Positions 1 to 7,654 of a stretch of DNA of 64,000 nucleotides are shown here, one piece after another. The DNA comes from Micavibrio sp. (GTDB taxonomy: Bacteria; Pseudomonadota; Alphaproteobacteria; Micavibrionales; UBA2020): assembly GCA_028283745.1 (NCBI GenBank), contig JAPWJZ010000008.1, positions 310,001-374,000 of the forward strand, in the 5' to 3' direction. The notes under the pieces are model-generated. The model was given only the letters and a program-made list of their open reading frames with translations. It was not told the origin of the DNA and ran no database searches. A program made the translations under genes and the position numbers. Each line of letters begins with the position of its first letter. Position 1 is the stretch's first letter.

Positions 1-556
1 TGGGGACATCAATAAAGTGGTGCTGATAGGTTGTTAGCACTGAAGTCATGACCAGCAGTGACCAGAAGGCAAAAAAGACACCAGCGGCTTTTGGTAGAAT
101 TTTAAGGTATAGCGCGCCGAGAATGACTGTCAGCGCAATATGCAGCGATGGGGCCTGATTGAACGGCTTGTCGAAGAGCGCAAGCGCATCATAGAAGAAA
201 CCAAAGCTTCCCGCCGTATCGGGCTTCGGCAATGAAAATTGCAAAGGGAAAGCAATGAAACAAAAAATTGAAATGAGTTGGGCGGTGAGCAGGCGGCAGA
301 CATGGCTGCGAAATTCGATTTTCGAGCGGCAAAGAAAAAAAGAGGCGGCATAGAAAATATTTGTCGTCCAGTAAGGCACAATGGTCCAGCGGATGAAAGG
401 AATATACCTTTCCCATTCGAATACAATGCTCGGCACGTCCGCTCGACGGCTTGCGAGCCAGTTACTGAACCCGTAGCTGACATAAAAGAAGGAGCCAAGG
501 CAAAGGAGGCAGATCAGCGAAAGGCGGAAGCTGGGCCTTTCCTGGGCTTGGTCCAT
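1..556 (-). CDS. PAP2-superfamily membrane phosphatase, YnbD-like (partial, runs off left edge)
   Basis: About 185 residues are visible from an ATG at 554-556; the 3' end lies beyond position 1. The N-terminus has a membrane segment (LSLICLLCLGSFFYVSYGF) and further hydrophobic stretches. PAP2-type active-site elements are visible: QAPSLHIAL (PSxH motif) and QHHFIDVP (HxxxDxP motif). The family removes or transfers phosphate on lipid phosphates at the membrane. It starts one base after the stop of the hydrolase-methyltransferase gene, so the two are translationally linked. In E. coli YnbD, a PAP2 domain is followed by a dual-specificity phosphatase domain; whether that second domain exists here cannot be seen. 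The ynbD-like identity is inferred from gene order and motifs. Confidence 0.72.
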   Translation of the reverse strand, partial: MDQAQERPSFRLSLICLLCLGSFFYVSYGFSNWLASRRADVPSIVFEWERYIPFIRWTIVPYWTTNIFYAASFFLCRSKIEFRSHVCRLLTAQLISIFCFIAFPLQFSLPKPDTAGSFGFFYDALALFDKPFNQAPSLHIALTVILGALYLKILPKAAGVFFAFWSLLVMTSVLTTYQHHFIDVP

Positions 557-557
557 C

Positions 558-2306
558 TCACCCCTCCCGTATAGCGAGGGAAACAGTAAAAATCCCCCAG
601 TCGTCGACGCGCATCGTTAGCTTGCGGAACCCCGCTGCAGCGACCAGTTGGTCCATTTCTCCCTGCGTACGGCGACGCATGACCCAAGCCGCCCCGGCAC
701 GGTGAGAGGTGAGAGCACGGGCAATCATTTCCAGTTGTGGATGCCACGGCTGGTTTGTATAAATCAGATAGCCATTTTTTGGTATCGCCGCCGCCAAGCC
801 ACTCAGCGAACGCTCGATCATCTCATTGTCGGGGAAAAGTTCATACAGGCCGGAAACAATGCCCAGTGTTGGTTGCGGCGATACCTCCGCAATGCTGTCG
901 CGGTCGAAAGCATCGGCTTTTTCAAACCGAGCGATGGCATCAAGATTTTTTGAAGCGATCAGGGCTTTGCCAGCAGCGACGTTGATGTCGGAATAGTCGC
1001 GCAGCAGAATGCTTTCTGGTTGCAGGGTGCCTTCGGTCAACGCTTCAAGCACATAGCGTCCGTGTCCTGCGGCAATATCTATCACCCGGCGCGGCTGGCC
1101 GGCTTCCCCCAGTTTTGACAACGCGAGACGGATGAGTTCTTCCAGGTTCTCCTTGCGCCGGCGAATTCCCTTCCAGCCGATGGCATCAAGATATTTACGG
1201 TCGGAAACGCGTCCGAGTGGGCCAATCCCCTTTGCCTCATTGCGATAAACATAGTCGAGGGTCGAGCCGGAATCAAAGCCCGTCTGTTGGCCAAGCGCGA
1301 TGCCTTCTGACAGCAAGGAGCCAAGCGCAAGGTTGATTCTGTAAGCGCGCCAATAGAGCCCCTTGGCTGAAAAAAGTGGCAAGGGTGTTGCCAGCATGTC
1401 AGCCTCATCCCGCGTGTAACCAATATGATGGGCGCGCCTTAAATTCGGTCGCTTGAACGGTTCGGCAAACCGCTCCAGCAGAAAGCGGCGGACTTCCGCT
1501 ACTGCGCCCTCTCGTTTTTCTTCCCCTAACGTGTCATGAAAAAAACCTTTCAGGATATGCCTTTCTTTGACGTCTGAGCCGAGGTTGACGAAAAACTCAT
1601 GCTGCGGTCCGTGATGTACCACGAAATCCGCGCCTGAAACGAGGAGTTGCGTGGGTATTGTGATGGCACGAGCATCCTTCGCGACGCGCTCGGCCGTTTC
1701 GTAGAGACCGAGCAGAATGTTGACGGCGATGGGTCGGGTAATCAGCGGATCTGCATCATAAGATTTCTGCCGGCCTTGATCATGCGTCAAGAATTTCGCC
1801 TTGACGTAGGAGTTAACAAAGAATTTACCACGGAATTTCTGCATCAGCCCGAGTCCCTGGCGCGCAAGGGGCACGTATAGCTTGACGCTGAAAGCGGGGG
1901 AAGCCAGCACCATGGCGCGAATGTTGGGGGCGTAATCATGCGCCCATGCAGAAACAATGACGGCACCCACCGACTGCGCGACAACCGCGATGTCTTCCGT
2001 CGCCGTGCCGTATTTTTGCGAGATGTGGTCGATAAAAGACTGCACATCACGCACCAGCCACTGGAAGGATGGGGCATAACCGCGCTCACCCGGCGAGCGA
2101 CCAAGTCCGCGCGCATCCCATGCGTAGAAATCATAATCGGGTAAATTCAGCTCATCCACCAGATGGGCCATACGCGCACCGTGTTCATGGCCGCGATGGA
2201 ACAGCACAATTGCGCCTTTTGACGGTCCGGCCGTTTTCCAGCGGCGGTAAAAAAGTTCGACCCCGTCATGCGACGGAAAGCTAAGTTCTTCCGGAATTCC
2301 CGTCAT
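558..2306 (-). CDS. Bifunctional alpha/beta hydrolase / class I SAM-dependent methyltransferase, YnbC-like
   Basis: 582 residues. The N-terminal half (about 10-290) is a serine hydrolase of lysophospholipase/monoglyceride-lipase type: it has an HRGHEH oxyanion region, a WDARGLGRS loop and the nucleophile Ser112 in AQSVGA, where the usual first Gly of GxSxG is Ala. The C-terminal half (about 380-580) is a Rossmann methyltransferase with SAM motif I DIAAGHGR near residue 410. This fusion order and length match E. coli YnbC. The ATG at 2306 has AGGA just upstream. The gene is divergent from the ynbA-like gene across a 145-base AT-rich spacer (2307-2451) that must hold both promoters. It probably acts on membrane lipids; the true substrate is unknown. 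Confidence 0.85.
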   Translation of the reverse strand: MTGIPEELSFPSHDGVELFYRRWKTAGPSKGAIVLFHRGHEHGARMAHLVDELNLPDYDFYAWDARGLGRSPGERGYAPSFQWLVRDVQSFIDHISQKYGTATEDIAVVAQSVGAVIVSAWAHDYAPNIRAMVLASPAFSVKLYVPLARQGLGLMQKFRGKFFVNSYVKAKFLTHDQGRQKSYDADPLITRPIAVNILLGLYETAERVAKDARAITIPTQLLVSGADFVVHHGPQHEFFVNLGSDVKERHILKGFFHDTLGEEKREGAVAEVRRFLLERFAEPFKRPNLRRAHHIGYTRDEADMLATPLPLFSAKGLYWRAYRINLALGSLLSEGIALGQQTGFDSGSTLDYVYRNEAKGIGPLGRVSDRKYLDAIGWKGIRRRKENLEELIRLALSKLGEAGQPRRVIDIAAGHGRYVLEALTEGTLQPESILLRDYSDINVAAGKALIASKNLDAIARFEKADAFDRDSIAEVSPQPTLGIVSGLYELFPDNEMIERSLSGLAAAIPKNGYLIYTNQPWHPQLEMIARALTSHRAGAAWVMRRRTQGEMDQLVAAAGFRKLTMRVDDWGIFTVSLAIREG

Positions 2307-2451
2307 CTATCCTGCCCCCTTATTAACGCCTACAGCTTAAACAGTAGGCAAAAAGCTTTAAGCAATAATAAACGTTAGATTCTGGAAATAATTTCGTCAA
2401 CGATTTGGTAACGCCGCTGATTTATAATGCCTTCATATACAGAGGCGGGGC

Positions 2452-3066
2452 ATGGCCAGTATCTATCAACTAAAGGCGCGTTTTCAGGGATTGTTGAGGC
2501 CACTCGTTGGTGTCCTGGCACACAAGGGCGTAACGGCAAACCAAGTGACGCTCGCTGCTGCTGCTGCCTCCGTCGTAATGGGGCTTCTGCTGCTTTACTT
2601 CAGCGACCATCGATTTCCATGGCTGCTGTTACCAATATTTATGTTTTTTCGCATGGGCCTCAATGCCGTTGATGGCATGCTGGCGCGGGAGCACAATATG
2701 AAATCCCGCCTTGGTGCAATTCTTAACGAGCTCGGTGATGTTATTGCCGATACTGCGCTCTATCTGCCCTTTGCCTTGATCGCCGGGGCCTATGCTTGGC
2801 TCGTTGTGCTGGTGTGCATTTTCGCCATCATCACAGAAATGACGGGTTTAATCGGGCTTCAGGTCGGCGCAAGCCGGCGCTATGATGGTCCCATGGGTAA
2901 GAGCGACCGGGCATTCGTGTTCGGCACATTGGGTTTTGCCCTTGGCATGGGTGCAGTGCCCGGTCTGTGGCTCAACCTTGTTTTCGGCATAATTTTACTT
3001 CTGCTGCTGGCAACGGTTTATAATCGTGCCGCCCACGCGCTGGCAGAGGCAGGCGCGGATGCATAA
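2452..3066 (+). CDS. CDP-alcohol phosphatidyltransferase family protein, YnbA-like
   Basis: 204 residues, an integral membrane enzyme with about six hydrophobic segments. The family swaps CMP on CDP-diacylglycerol for an alcohol acceptor to form a phospholipid. The signature is visible at about residues 75-100: DGMLAR, then eight residues, then GAILNELGD. The standard motif ends G-x3-D-x3-D; here the first of those Asp residues is Asn (NELGD). I believe this is a feature of YnbA-type proteins, but that needs an alignment. The ATG at 2452 is preceded by AGAGGCGGGG. It overlaps the next gene by 8 bases and begins a plus-strand operon of four lipid or membrane genes. The alcohol acceptor is unknown. 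Confidence 0.85.
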   Translation: MASIYQLKARFQGLLRPLVGVLAHKGVTANQVTLAAAAASVVMGLLLLYFSDHRFPWLLLPIFMFFRMGLNAVDGMLAREHNMKSRLGAILNELGDVIADTALYLPFALIAGAYAWLVVLVCIFAIITEMTGLIGLQVGASRRYDGPMGKSDRAFVFGTLGFALGMGAVPGLWLNLVFGIILLLLLATVYNRAAHALAEAGADA

Positions 3067-3994
3067 CCCGCCGCAACTCCTTTATACGCTGGGCGGCATC
3101 TGGTTTCTACTGGTGGTGGCAAGCGTCGTCGTGTTCGCTCTGGTGAAGTCGCGCCCCGGCCGCGACTATACCGAGCTTGCGCTGCGCACAAGAAGCTGGT
3201 GGCTGATGATCGGGCTTTTCAGCATTGCTCTATTGTCGAATCTAGTTGTTGCCCTGTCCTTTCTAGGCTTTATCAGCTTCCTCGGCTTCAAAGAACTCGT
3301 TTCGCTGATGCCAACACGCAGGGCCGACAGGCGTGTGCTGTTCTGGGCCTATCTGGCCATTCCCGTGCAATATTACTGGGCCGGCATTGGCTGGTACGGC
3401 ATGTTCATCATTTTTATACCGCTTTACATGTTCCTCTTCATCGTTTTTCGAATGATCATCGCGCAAGCGACGGAAGGCTTTTTAAAATCCGCCGCCACGA
3501 TCCATTGGGCGCTAATGACATGCGTTTTTTCCGTCAGCCATATGGGTTATCTTCTGGTGCTGCCAAAAATCTCCGCCGGTGGGTCCGTGGGTGGAGCGGG
3601 CCTCCTTCTGTATCTCGTCTTCCTTACCCAGTTTAACGATGTTGCGCAGTACTGCTGGGGAAAAACTTTCGGCCGGCACAAAGTGCTGCCCCTCGTCAGC
3701 CCGAAAAAGACGTGGGAAGGCTTACTGGGCGGCATCGGCAGCACGGCAGCCGCGGCAGTGCTGCTGGCGCCCGTGCTAACGCCTTTTGATAATCTTCACG
3801 CGTTGCTTGCGGGGCTGATCATCGGAATTTTCGGCTTTATCGGGGATGTTTCTATTTCGGCAGTCAAGCGGGATATCGGGGTCAAGGATATGGGCACTAC
3901 CATTCCCGGCCATGGCGGCATCATGGACCGCATCGACAGCCTTACCTTTACCGCGCCATTGTTCTTCCACTTCACTTATTATTTTTATTATTGA
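3059..3994 (+). CDS. Phosphatidate cytidylyltransferase (CdsA family), YnbB-like
   Basis: 311 residues with about eight membrane segments. It would make CDP-diacylglycerol from phosphatidate and CTP, feeding the preceding transferase. The CdsA signature near the C-terminus is intact: SAVKRDIGVKD, then GHGGIMDRIDS. I place the start at the ATG at 3059, overlapping the upstream gene by 8 bases and preceded by the purine-rich AGGCAGAGGCAGG, rather than at an upstream ATG at 3026. The stop TGA overlaps the next start (TGATG). E. coli carries a second CdsA homologue, YnbB, in the same gene order, so this is probably a dedicated paralogue rather than the housekeeping enzyme; that is inference from context. 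Confidence 0.88.
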   Translation: MHNPPQLLYTLGGIWFLLVVASVVVFALVKSRPGRDYTELALRTRSWWLMIGLFSIALLSNLVVALSFLGFISFLGFKELVSLMPTRRADRRVLFWAYLAIPVQYYWAGIGWYGMFIIFIPLYMFLFIVFRMIIAQATEGFLKSAATIHWALMTCVFSVSHMGYLLVLPKISAGGSVGGAGLLLYLVFLTQFNDVAQYCWGKTFGRHKVLPLVSPKKTWEGLLGGIGSTAAAAVLLAPVLTPFDNLHALLAGLIIGIFGFIGDVSISAVKRDIGVKDMGTTIPGHGGIMDRIDSLTFTAPLFFHFTYYFYY

Positions 3995-4647
3995 TGATGA
4001 TGAACAAGCAGAATAGATACCTACGTTTTGTTTTTTTTACCCTCATCCGCACAGTAGTATTGGTGCTGCTGGGCATGAACGTGCGGCACCGCGAAAGGCT
4101 CCCCTTGCAGGGGCCTGCCATTATTATTGCCAATCACAACAGTCATCTTGATACGCTTGTACTGATGTCTCTATTCCCGATGAAACTTTTGCCGGTCCTG
4201 CGCCCGATCGCGGCGGCTGATTATTTTCTTAAAACGAAGTTGATGGCTTGGTTTGCCACAGGCCTGATCGGCATCATCCCGATCCAGCGCGGCAAGTCCA
4301 GCCGCGATGTCGACCCTTTGCAGCCCTGTTATGACTCACTCGACCGGGGAGATATCATCATACTATTCCCGGAGGGCAGCCGCGGCGAACCGGAAAAAAT
4401 TTCTGCCTTCAAAAAAGGAATTGCGCATTTGGCGGAGCGCTATCCGCAAGTACCGGTCACGCCGGTCTTCCTGCATGGTCTTGGCAAGGCGCTGCCGAAG
4501 GATGATTTTATCCTCGTACCATTTTTTTGCGACGTGTTCGTCGGCGAACGGCTTATATGCCATGAGGATAAAAATGCTTTTATGGCTCATATGTCCGCAC
4601 AGTTCAAAGCGCTGTCCGATGAGGGGAATTTCCAGCCGTGGCAGTAG
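3994..4647 (+). CDS. Lysophospholipid / 1-acyl-glycerol-3-phosphate acyltransferase (PlsC family)
   Basis: 217 residues. An N-terminal membrane segment is followed by the PlsC domain with NHNSHLD (the NHx4D catalytic motif, about residues 43-49) and FPEGSRGEPE (acyl-glycerol phosphate binding). The family acylates lysophosphatidate to phosphatidate or other lysolipids at the inner membrane. Several in-frame starts are stacked (TTG 3991; ATG 3994, 3997, 4000); 3994 gives a TGATG overlap with the preceding stop, typical of translational coupling. It overlaps the next gene by 10 bases. As a neighbour of CdsA- and YnbA-like enzymes it would supply phosphatidate, giving an almost complete acyl-to-phospholipid pathway. 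E. coli ynbABCD has no such gene inside the cluster as far as I recall. Confidence 0.85.
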   Translation: MMMNKQNRYLRFVFFTLIRTVVLVLLGMNVRHRERLPLQGPAIIIANHNSHLDTLVLMSLFPMKLLPVLRPIAAADYFLKTKLMAWFATGLIGIIPIQRGKSSRDVDPLQPCYDSLDRGDIIILFPEGSRGEPEKISAFKKGIAHLAERYPQVPVTPVFLHGLGKALPKDDFILVPFFCDVFVGERLICHEDKNAFMAHMSAQFKALSDEGNFQPWQ

Positions 4648-5225
4648 AGGGTTTATCAAAAAAAGTTCCAGCACTGCTTACGGCGGCTTCTTTGATAGGC
4701 TTTCTCTGGGGCTATGCGGAAGGCACGATTTTTTTTGTTATTCCGGATGTCGTGATTTCCTTCGTTGCGCTGTACTCCCTGCCGGGGTTTCTTGTCTGCT
4801 CTGCGGCAACCTTGCTGGGCTCGGTGCTGGGTGGGATTTCGGTTTACCTTGCTGCCTTGTATTTTCCTGCTCTGACCAATAGCGTCATTCATGCAGTGCC
4901 GTTTATTCCACAAAAGCTGTTTGATGTTGTAACGACTGATTTCAGGCAACAGGGTGTCTGGGCACTTCTGGATGGGCCGACTTCTGGCATACCTTACAAA
5001 GTATATGCATGCCAAGCTCCCGACTTCACTGGTTTGGGGACATTTATTCTTGTTAGCATTCCCGTGCGTCTCTGTCGTTTTCTCGTGATCGGCTTTCTCA
5101 CTTTTTTCACTGCCTCGATTATTAAGCGCCGAGGCAGTTTTGCCGATCGCAAACTCCTAATCCCATATTCCGTTGTTTGGACATTATTTTATATCTTTTA
5201 TTGGTTTCACATGAGCCGCATTTAG
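4638..5225 (+). CDS. DedA/YqaA-like (VTT-type) integral membrane protein
   Basis: 195 residues, mostly hydrophobic, with 4-5 predicted membrane segments. The N-terminal pattern WGYAEGTIFFVIPDV resembles the re-entrant-loop motif of DedA/YqaA proteins (E...F..PPDV), and GIPYKVYA resembles the second conserved block of that family. DedA proteins are linked to lipid-carrier flipping across the inner membrane. The start is GTG at 4638, overlapping the acyltransferase stop by 10 bases, so it is the last gene of the operon. No clear terminator follows. A lipid-translocation role next to lipid-synthesis genes is attractive but inferred, and the family assignment needs a profile search. Confidence 0.6.
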   Translation: MAVEGLSKKVPALLTAASLIGFLWGYAEGTIFFVIPDVVISFVALYSLPGFLVCSAATLLGSVLGGISVYLAALYFPALTNSVIHAVPFIPQKLFDVVTTDFRQQGVWALLDGPTSGIPYKVYACQAPDFTGLGTFILVSIPVRLCRFLVIGFLTFFTASIIKRRGSFADRKLLIPYSVVWTLFYIFYWFHMSRI

Positions 5226-5817
5226 CCCCAATAGTTTCCTCTGTATAAGGGTCATCATATTGTGCTCTTTTGAGAGAGGGGATTTTCCGCAAATAGGAAG
5301 CTAAGCGTCCCAGTGGGGCTGCCGATTGTTTAAAACGACAACGGGGAACGGTGCAAATCTCCAGATGGTGATTCATCCGCTTAGTGTATTTTTGTTCCGT
5401 ATGGTGTTTTTTCATTTACTGAGGGCATGCAAACACGACGCAAGCACAGCAACTTAAGGGAAATAAGCTATGCCTAGAAACCTTACGGAGCAATGGCTTA
5501 TGAGGTAAAAACCGAGTTGGAATTAATGCCAGAAGGTTATTAGGAGTTCGACTCTCTTCAGGCGCACCATTTTTCCGACCCCCCATTCCAGATGTTTTTT
5601 TAGCGACGATGGTTGTCGGCTGGACAGCATACCTGTTAAGCGCTCTTCATCGCTCAAGCGAACACATGTACAGGCCGGGCAGGCCGATGAAAAAACAATG
5701 CGAGAGATTAAGTTATTGTGTGCCGGAACGCGTATGATTTTGAATATGGCTTCAACGCCATTGCCGACAGCTGGCGCTTGGTCGTTTTCGAAAACACTCA
5801 CCTTTGTGTCTTGCGTC
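5226..5817. other. Gene-poor AT-richer intergenic region
   Basis: 592 bases without a convincing gene. It is AT-richer than the later housekeeping part of the window and ends the ynb-like cluster. It contains the tRNA-end-like fragment at 5542-5569. A 92-codon open frame on the minus strand (5523-5801) has no recognisable domain, reads across that fragment and is not called. No CRISPR repeats, transposase remnants or clear hairpin terminator were seen. Confidence 0.5.
5542..5569 (+). other. tRNA 3'-end-like fragment (T-arm plus CCA), possible att remnant
   Basis: The stretch forms a T-stem AGGAG/CTCTT around the T-loop TTCGACT, then CAGGCGC, a discriminator A and CCA, exactly as the last 28 bases of a tRNA. 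A 5' acceptor strand GCGCCTG would be required within about 90 bases upstream, but none is present, nor are D- and anticodon arms. It is therefore a fragment rather than a full tRNA. Such 3'-end duplicates are left where an element integrates into a tRNA gene. The acceptor sequence would suit an Arg-type tRNA, but that is a guess. Confidence 0.4.
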
Positions 5818-6810
5818 TTAAGGTGTGAGGCTTGATTTCTTCAGCTGCAGTTTGGGGATATTGTTGAATTTACGGGTCTCTATAGTCGCGGCAAGGTTGA
5901 ACCCGGGCGCGATTTGGCGAGAAAGTCTGGCGCCCGCAGATAGCAGCAGGCGGCCAAGCGGACTGTCGACGTTTCCGTTGGAAAAGGCCATCAGCCGGTC
6001 GAGCGGCGTCCAGCCGAAACGGTCCGGTTCATTGATGATCTCCGGGCGTCGCTCCAGCATCCAGCTCAGCGCATCAATCCGCACATAGTCTTCGCGGAAG
6101 GAGGGGCTTTGGGCAATCGCATGAAACAGCGTCTGGCCGCGCGTGTTTTTTAGTTTTAGGAATTCAGTATTGCCGGATGAAGCTTCCAGTGCATCAAGAT
6201 GCTCGACGATTTGTGCTGAGTTAACCAGATCCACAAACAGCAATTGCTGGGGGTTGGCATTGTTGGTATCGGCAATAGGTGACAGCAATAATTGCGGCAG
6301 GGCTTCCAGGATTTGATTTGCAGTCTTGCCGCTGCGATATAGAAAAGTTGCAAGGTTGCGCATTTCAACACCATTGCGACCATTATTAGAAGTATCAACC
6401 GTTGTCGGGTCGGTTGAGGCAAAACCGCGATGCAGGTTGTGGCACGGGCATGGTGCATTTACGGCGGCTTCCGGCTTATCGGCAAAAGCGGCACGCAAAA
6501 AATCTTGCCATTCGGGCGCGCCCGCCAGTTGCGAAATGGGGGAAAGCAGCGGTTCCGGCTCCCATACTTTCGTGACATCCAGCTGACCCGTCCGCACAAG
6601 GTTCCGTACTTCATTAAAGAGGTTCTCGGGGATAATGCGTGTGGCAAGGTCCTGCAAAAGTTCGGCGTAGTCGTATTGCTTGCCGGACTGTGCGTGTATA
6701 GCAGAGGAGCCCGGCCCTTTTATGACAGCATCGTCTTCCTGAAAGGAGAAGCTCATAAATTCCGTTTTTAAGGGGTGTGCGACGCGGTATTTCTTTAAGG
6801 TGGGCATCAT
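5818..6810 (-). CDS. Hypothetical protein with ankyrin-like C-terminal half
   Basis: 330 residues, no signal peptide or membrane segment. Ankyrin-like features lie in the C-terminal half: NTRGQTLFHAIAQS and DRFGWTPLDRLMAF, followed by LLLSAGARLS. These match the G-x-TPLx(x)A and LLxxGA pattern of the repeat, though only two repeats are clear. The N-terminal half is unrecognised and has CPCHNLH near residue 120. The ATG at 6810 (tandem ATG ATG) is used. A cytoplasmic or translocated protein-protein interaction role is possible. It lies beside the probable integration scar and next to another unrecognised gene on the same strand. Confidence 0.55.
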   Translation of the reverse strand: MMPTLKKYRVAHPLKTEFMSFSFQEDDAVIKGPGSSAIHAQSGKQYDYAELLQDLATRIIPENLFNEVRNLVRTGQLDVTKVWEPEPLLSPISQLAGAPEWQDFLRAAFADKPEAAVNAPCPCHNLHRGFASTDPTTVDTSNNGRNGVEMRNLATFLYRSGKTANQILEALPQLLLSPIADTNNANPQQLLFVDLVNSAQIVEHLDALEASSGNTEFLKLKNTRGQTLFHAIAQSPSFREDYVRIDALSWMLERRPEIINEPDRFGWTPLDRLMAFSNGNVDSPLGRLLLSAGARLSRQIAPGFNLAATIETRKFNNIPKLQLKKSSLTP

Positions 6811-6955
6811 GAGAGTCCTTTTTTAGCGATGGTTGCCTGCGTTTCAAGTTTTTCACGAATGAAGTCCAGCGTGCGTCAAGTCGGCGCATTTGCCGGGGTG
6901 GCAGGTGCAAAACTGCAGCCTGTCTCAATTCCGCGCGAGTGGGTTTAGTGGTGAA

Positions 6956-7345
6956 TTACTGCTTCAGTTGCTGGCGCGCAATTTTGATGGTCTTGTAGGG
7001 ACCGGCTTTTGCGGCTTCAACTTTTTCGGCAATCGCCTCAATCGCGGGCATCAGTTTTTTGATGCCGGTGGTATCGAGGCTTTTGTCATCCGCCGCGTTA
7101 ATCAGGCGGTTGAGGGTGGTGACGGGTTTTTCGCTGGCGGGAACAGTCAGCTGCAGGTCGGTTGCCAGTGCTTGCGTCAGCGTCGTGATGGGCTTGTTGA
7201 ATTTAATCACGCCGAAAGCTGCGCCGAGCGTAGTTTTTGCAGTCTTTATGGTTTTTTGCTGTTCTTCCAATACCGCTGTCAGGGCGGTCAGGGAAAGGCT
7301 GGCGTTGATGCCGGAATCGTTAAGGCGGGCCGGTGCTGTGCTCAT
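6956..7345 (-). CDS. Small helical hypothetical protein
   Basis: 129 residues beginning MSTAPARLND. I choose the ATG at 7345 because GGAG lies 6-7 bases upstream; the frame stays open upstream but without a good site. The composition is Ala/Thr/Lys-rich and probably largely helical, with no signal peptide, membrane segment or known motif. It may share a transcript with the ankyrin-like gene 145 bases downstream on the same strand. Function unknown. Confidence 0.5.
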   Translation of the reverse strand: MSTAPARLNDSGINASLSLTALTAVLEEQQKTIKTAKTTLGAAFGVIKFNKPITTLTQALATDLQLTVPASEKPVTTLNRLINAADDKSLDTTGIKKLMPAIEAIAEKVEAAKAGPYKTIKIARQQLKQ

Positions 7346-7654
7346 GGACGTTCTCCAAAATAGCGTTAAATGGAAGGCATTAACGGCTGTTTTACCGATG
7401 CGGAGAAGGCAGGCGAGAAACATCCAAAAACAAGGAAAACCGCACTGCCGGAGAGCGTCATCGGCATGGCAAGCCTAGGACGGGTTTTTATTTACGTCAA
7501 ATAGTATTTCGTAAACACCCGTTAAACTTTGCGCTTTATAATGATTGTTGCGCGGGCGTGTAATGAAATTACGCAAAGCCGTGCATGAGGATTGGATTTT
7601 CCGTTCAGCCACAGCATATTTAATACCATGATATTCAACATTTAAAGTCCGGCC
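7346..7654. other. Intergenic region between divergent genes
   Basis: 309 bases separating the small minus-strand gene from the Crp/Fnr-family gene. It is AT-rich toward the regulator start, as expected for a promoter region. A short inverted repeat GTAAT-GAA-ATTAC lies at 7560-7572 and could be an operator, but it is too short to be persuasive. No ORF or RNA gene was recognised. Confidence 0.4.

Noticed and set aside
5226-5570. Possible tmRNA or complete tRNA ending in CCA at 5569
   Set aside because: No matching 5' acceptor strand, no D-arm or anticodon arm, and no ANDN-type tag reading frame could be found; only a tRNA end fragment is supported.
5523-5801. 92-codon minus-strand open frame
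   Set aside because: No ribosome binding site or domain; it reads across the tRNA-like fragment.
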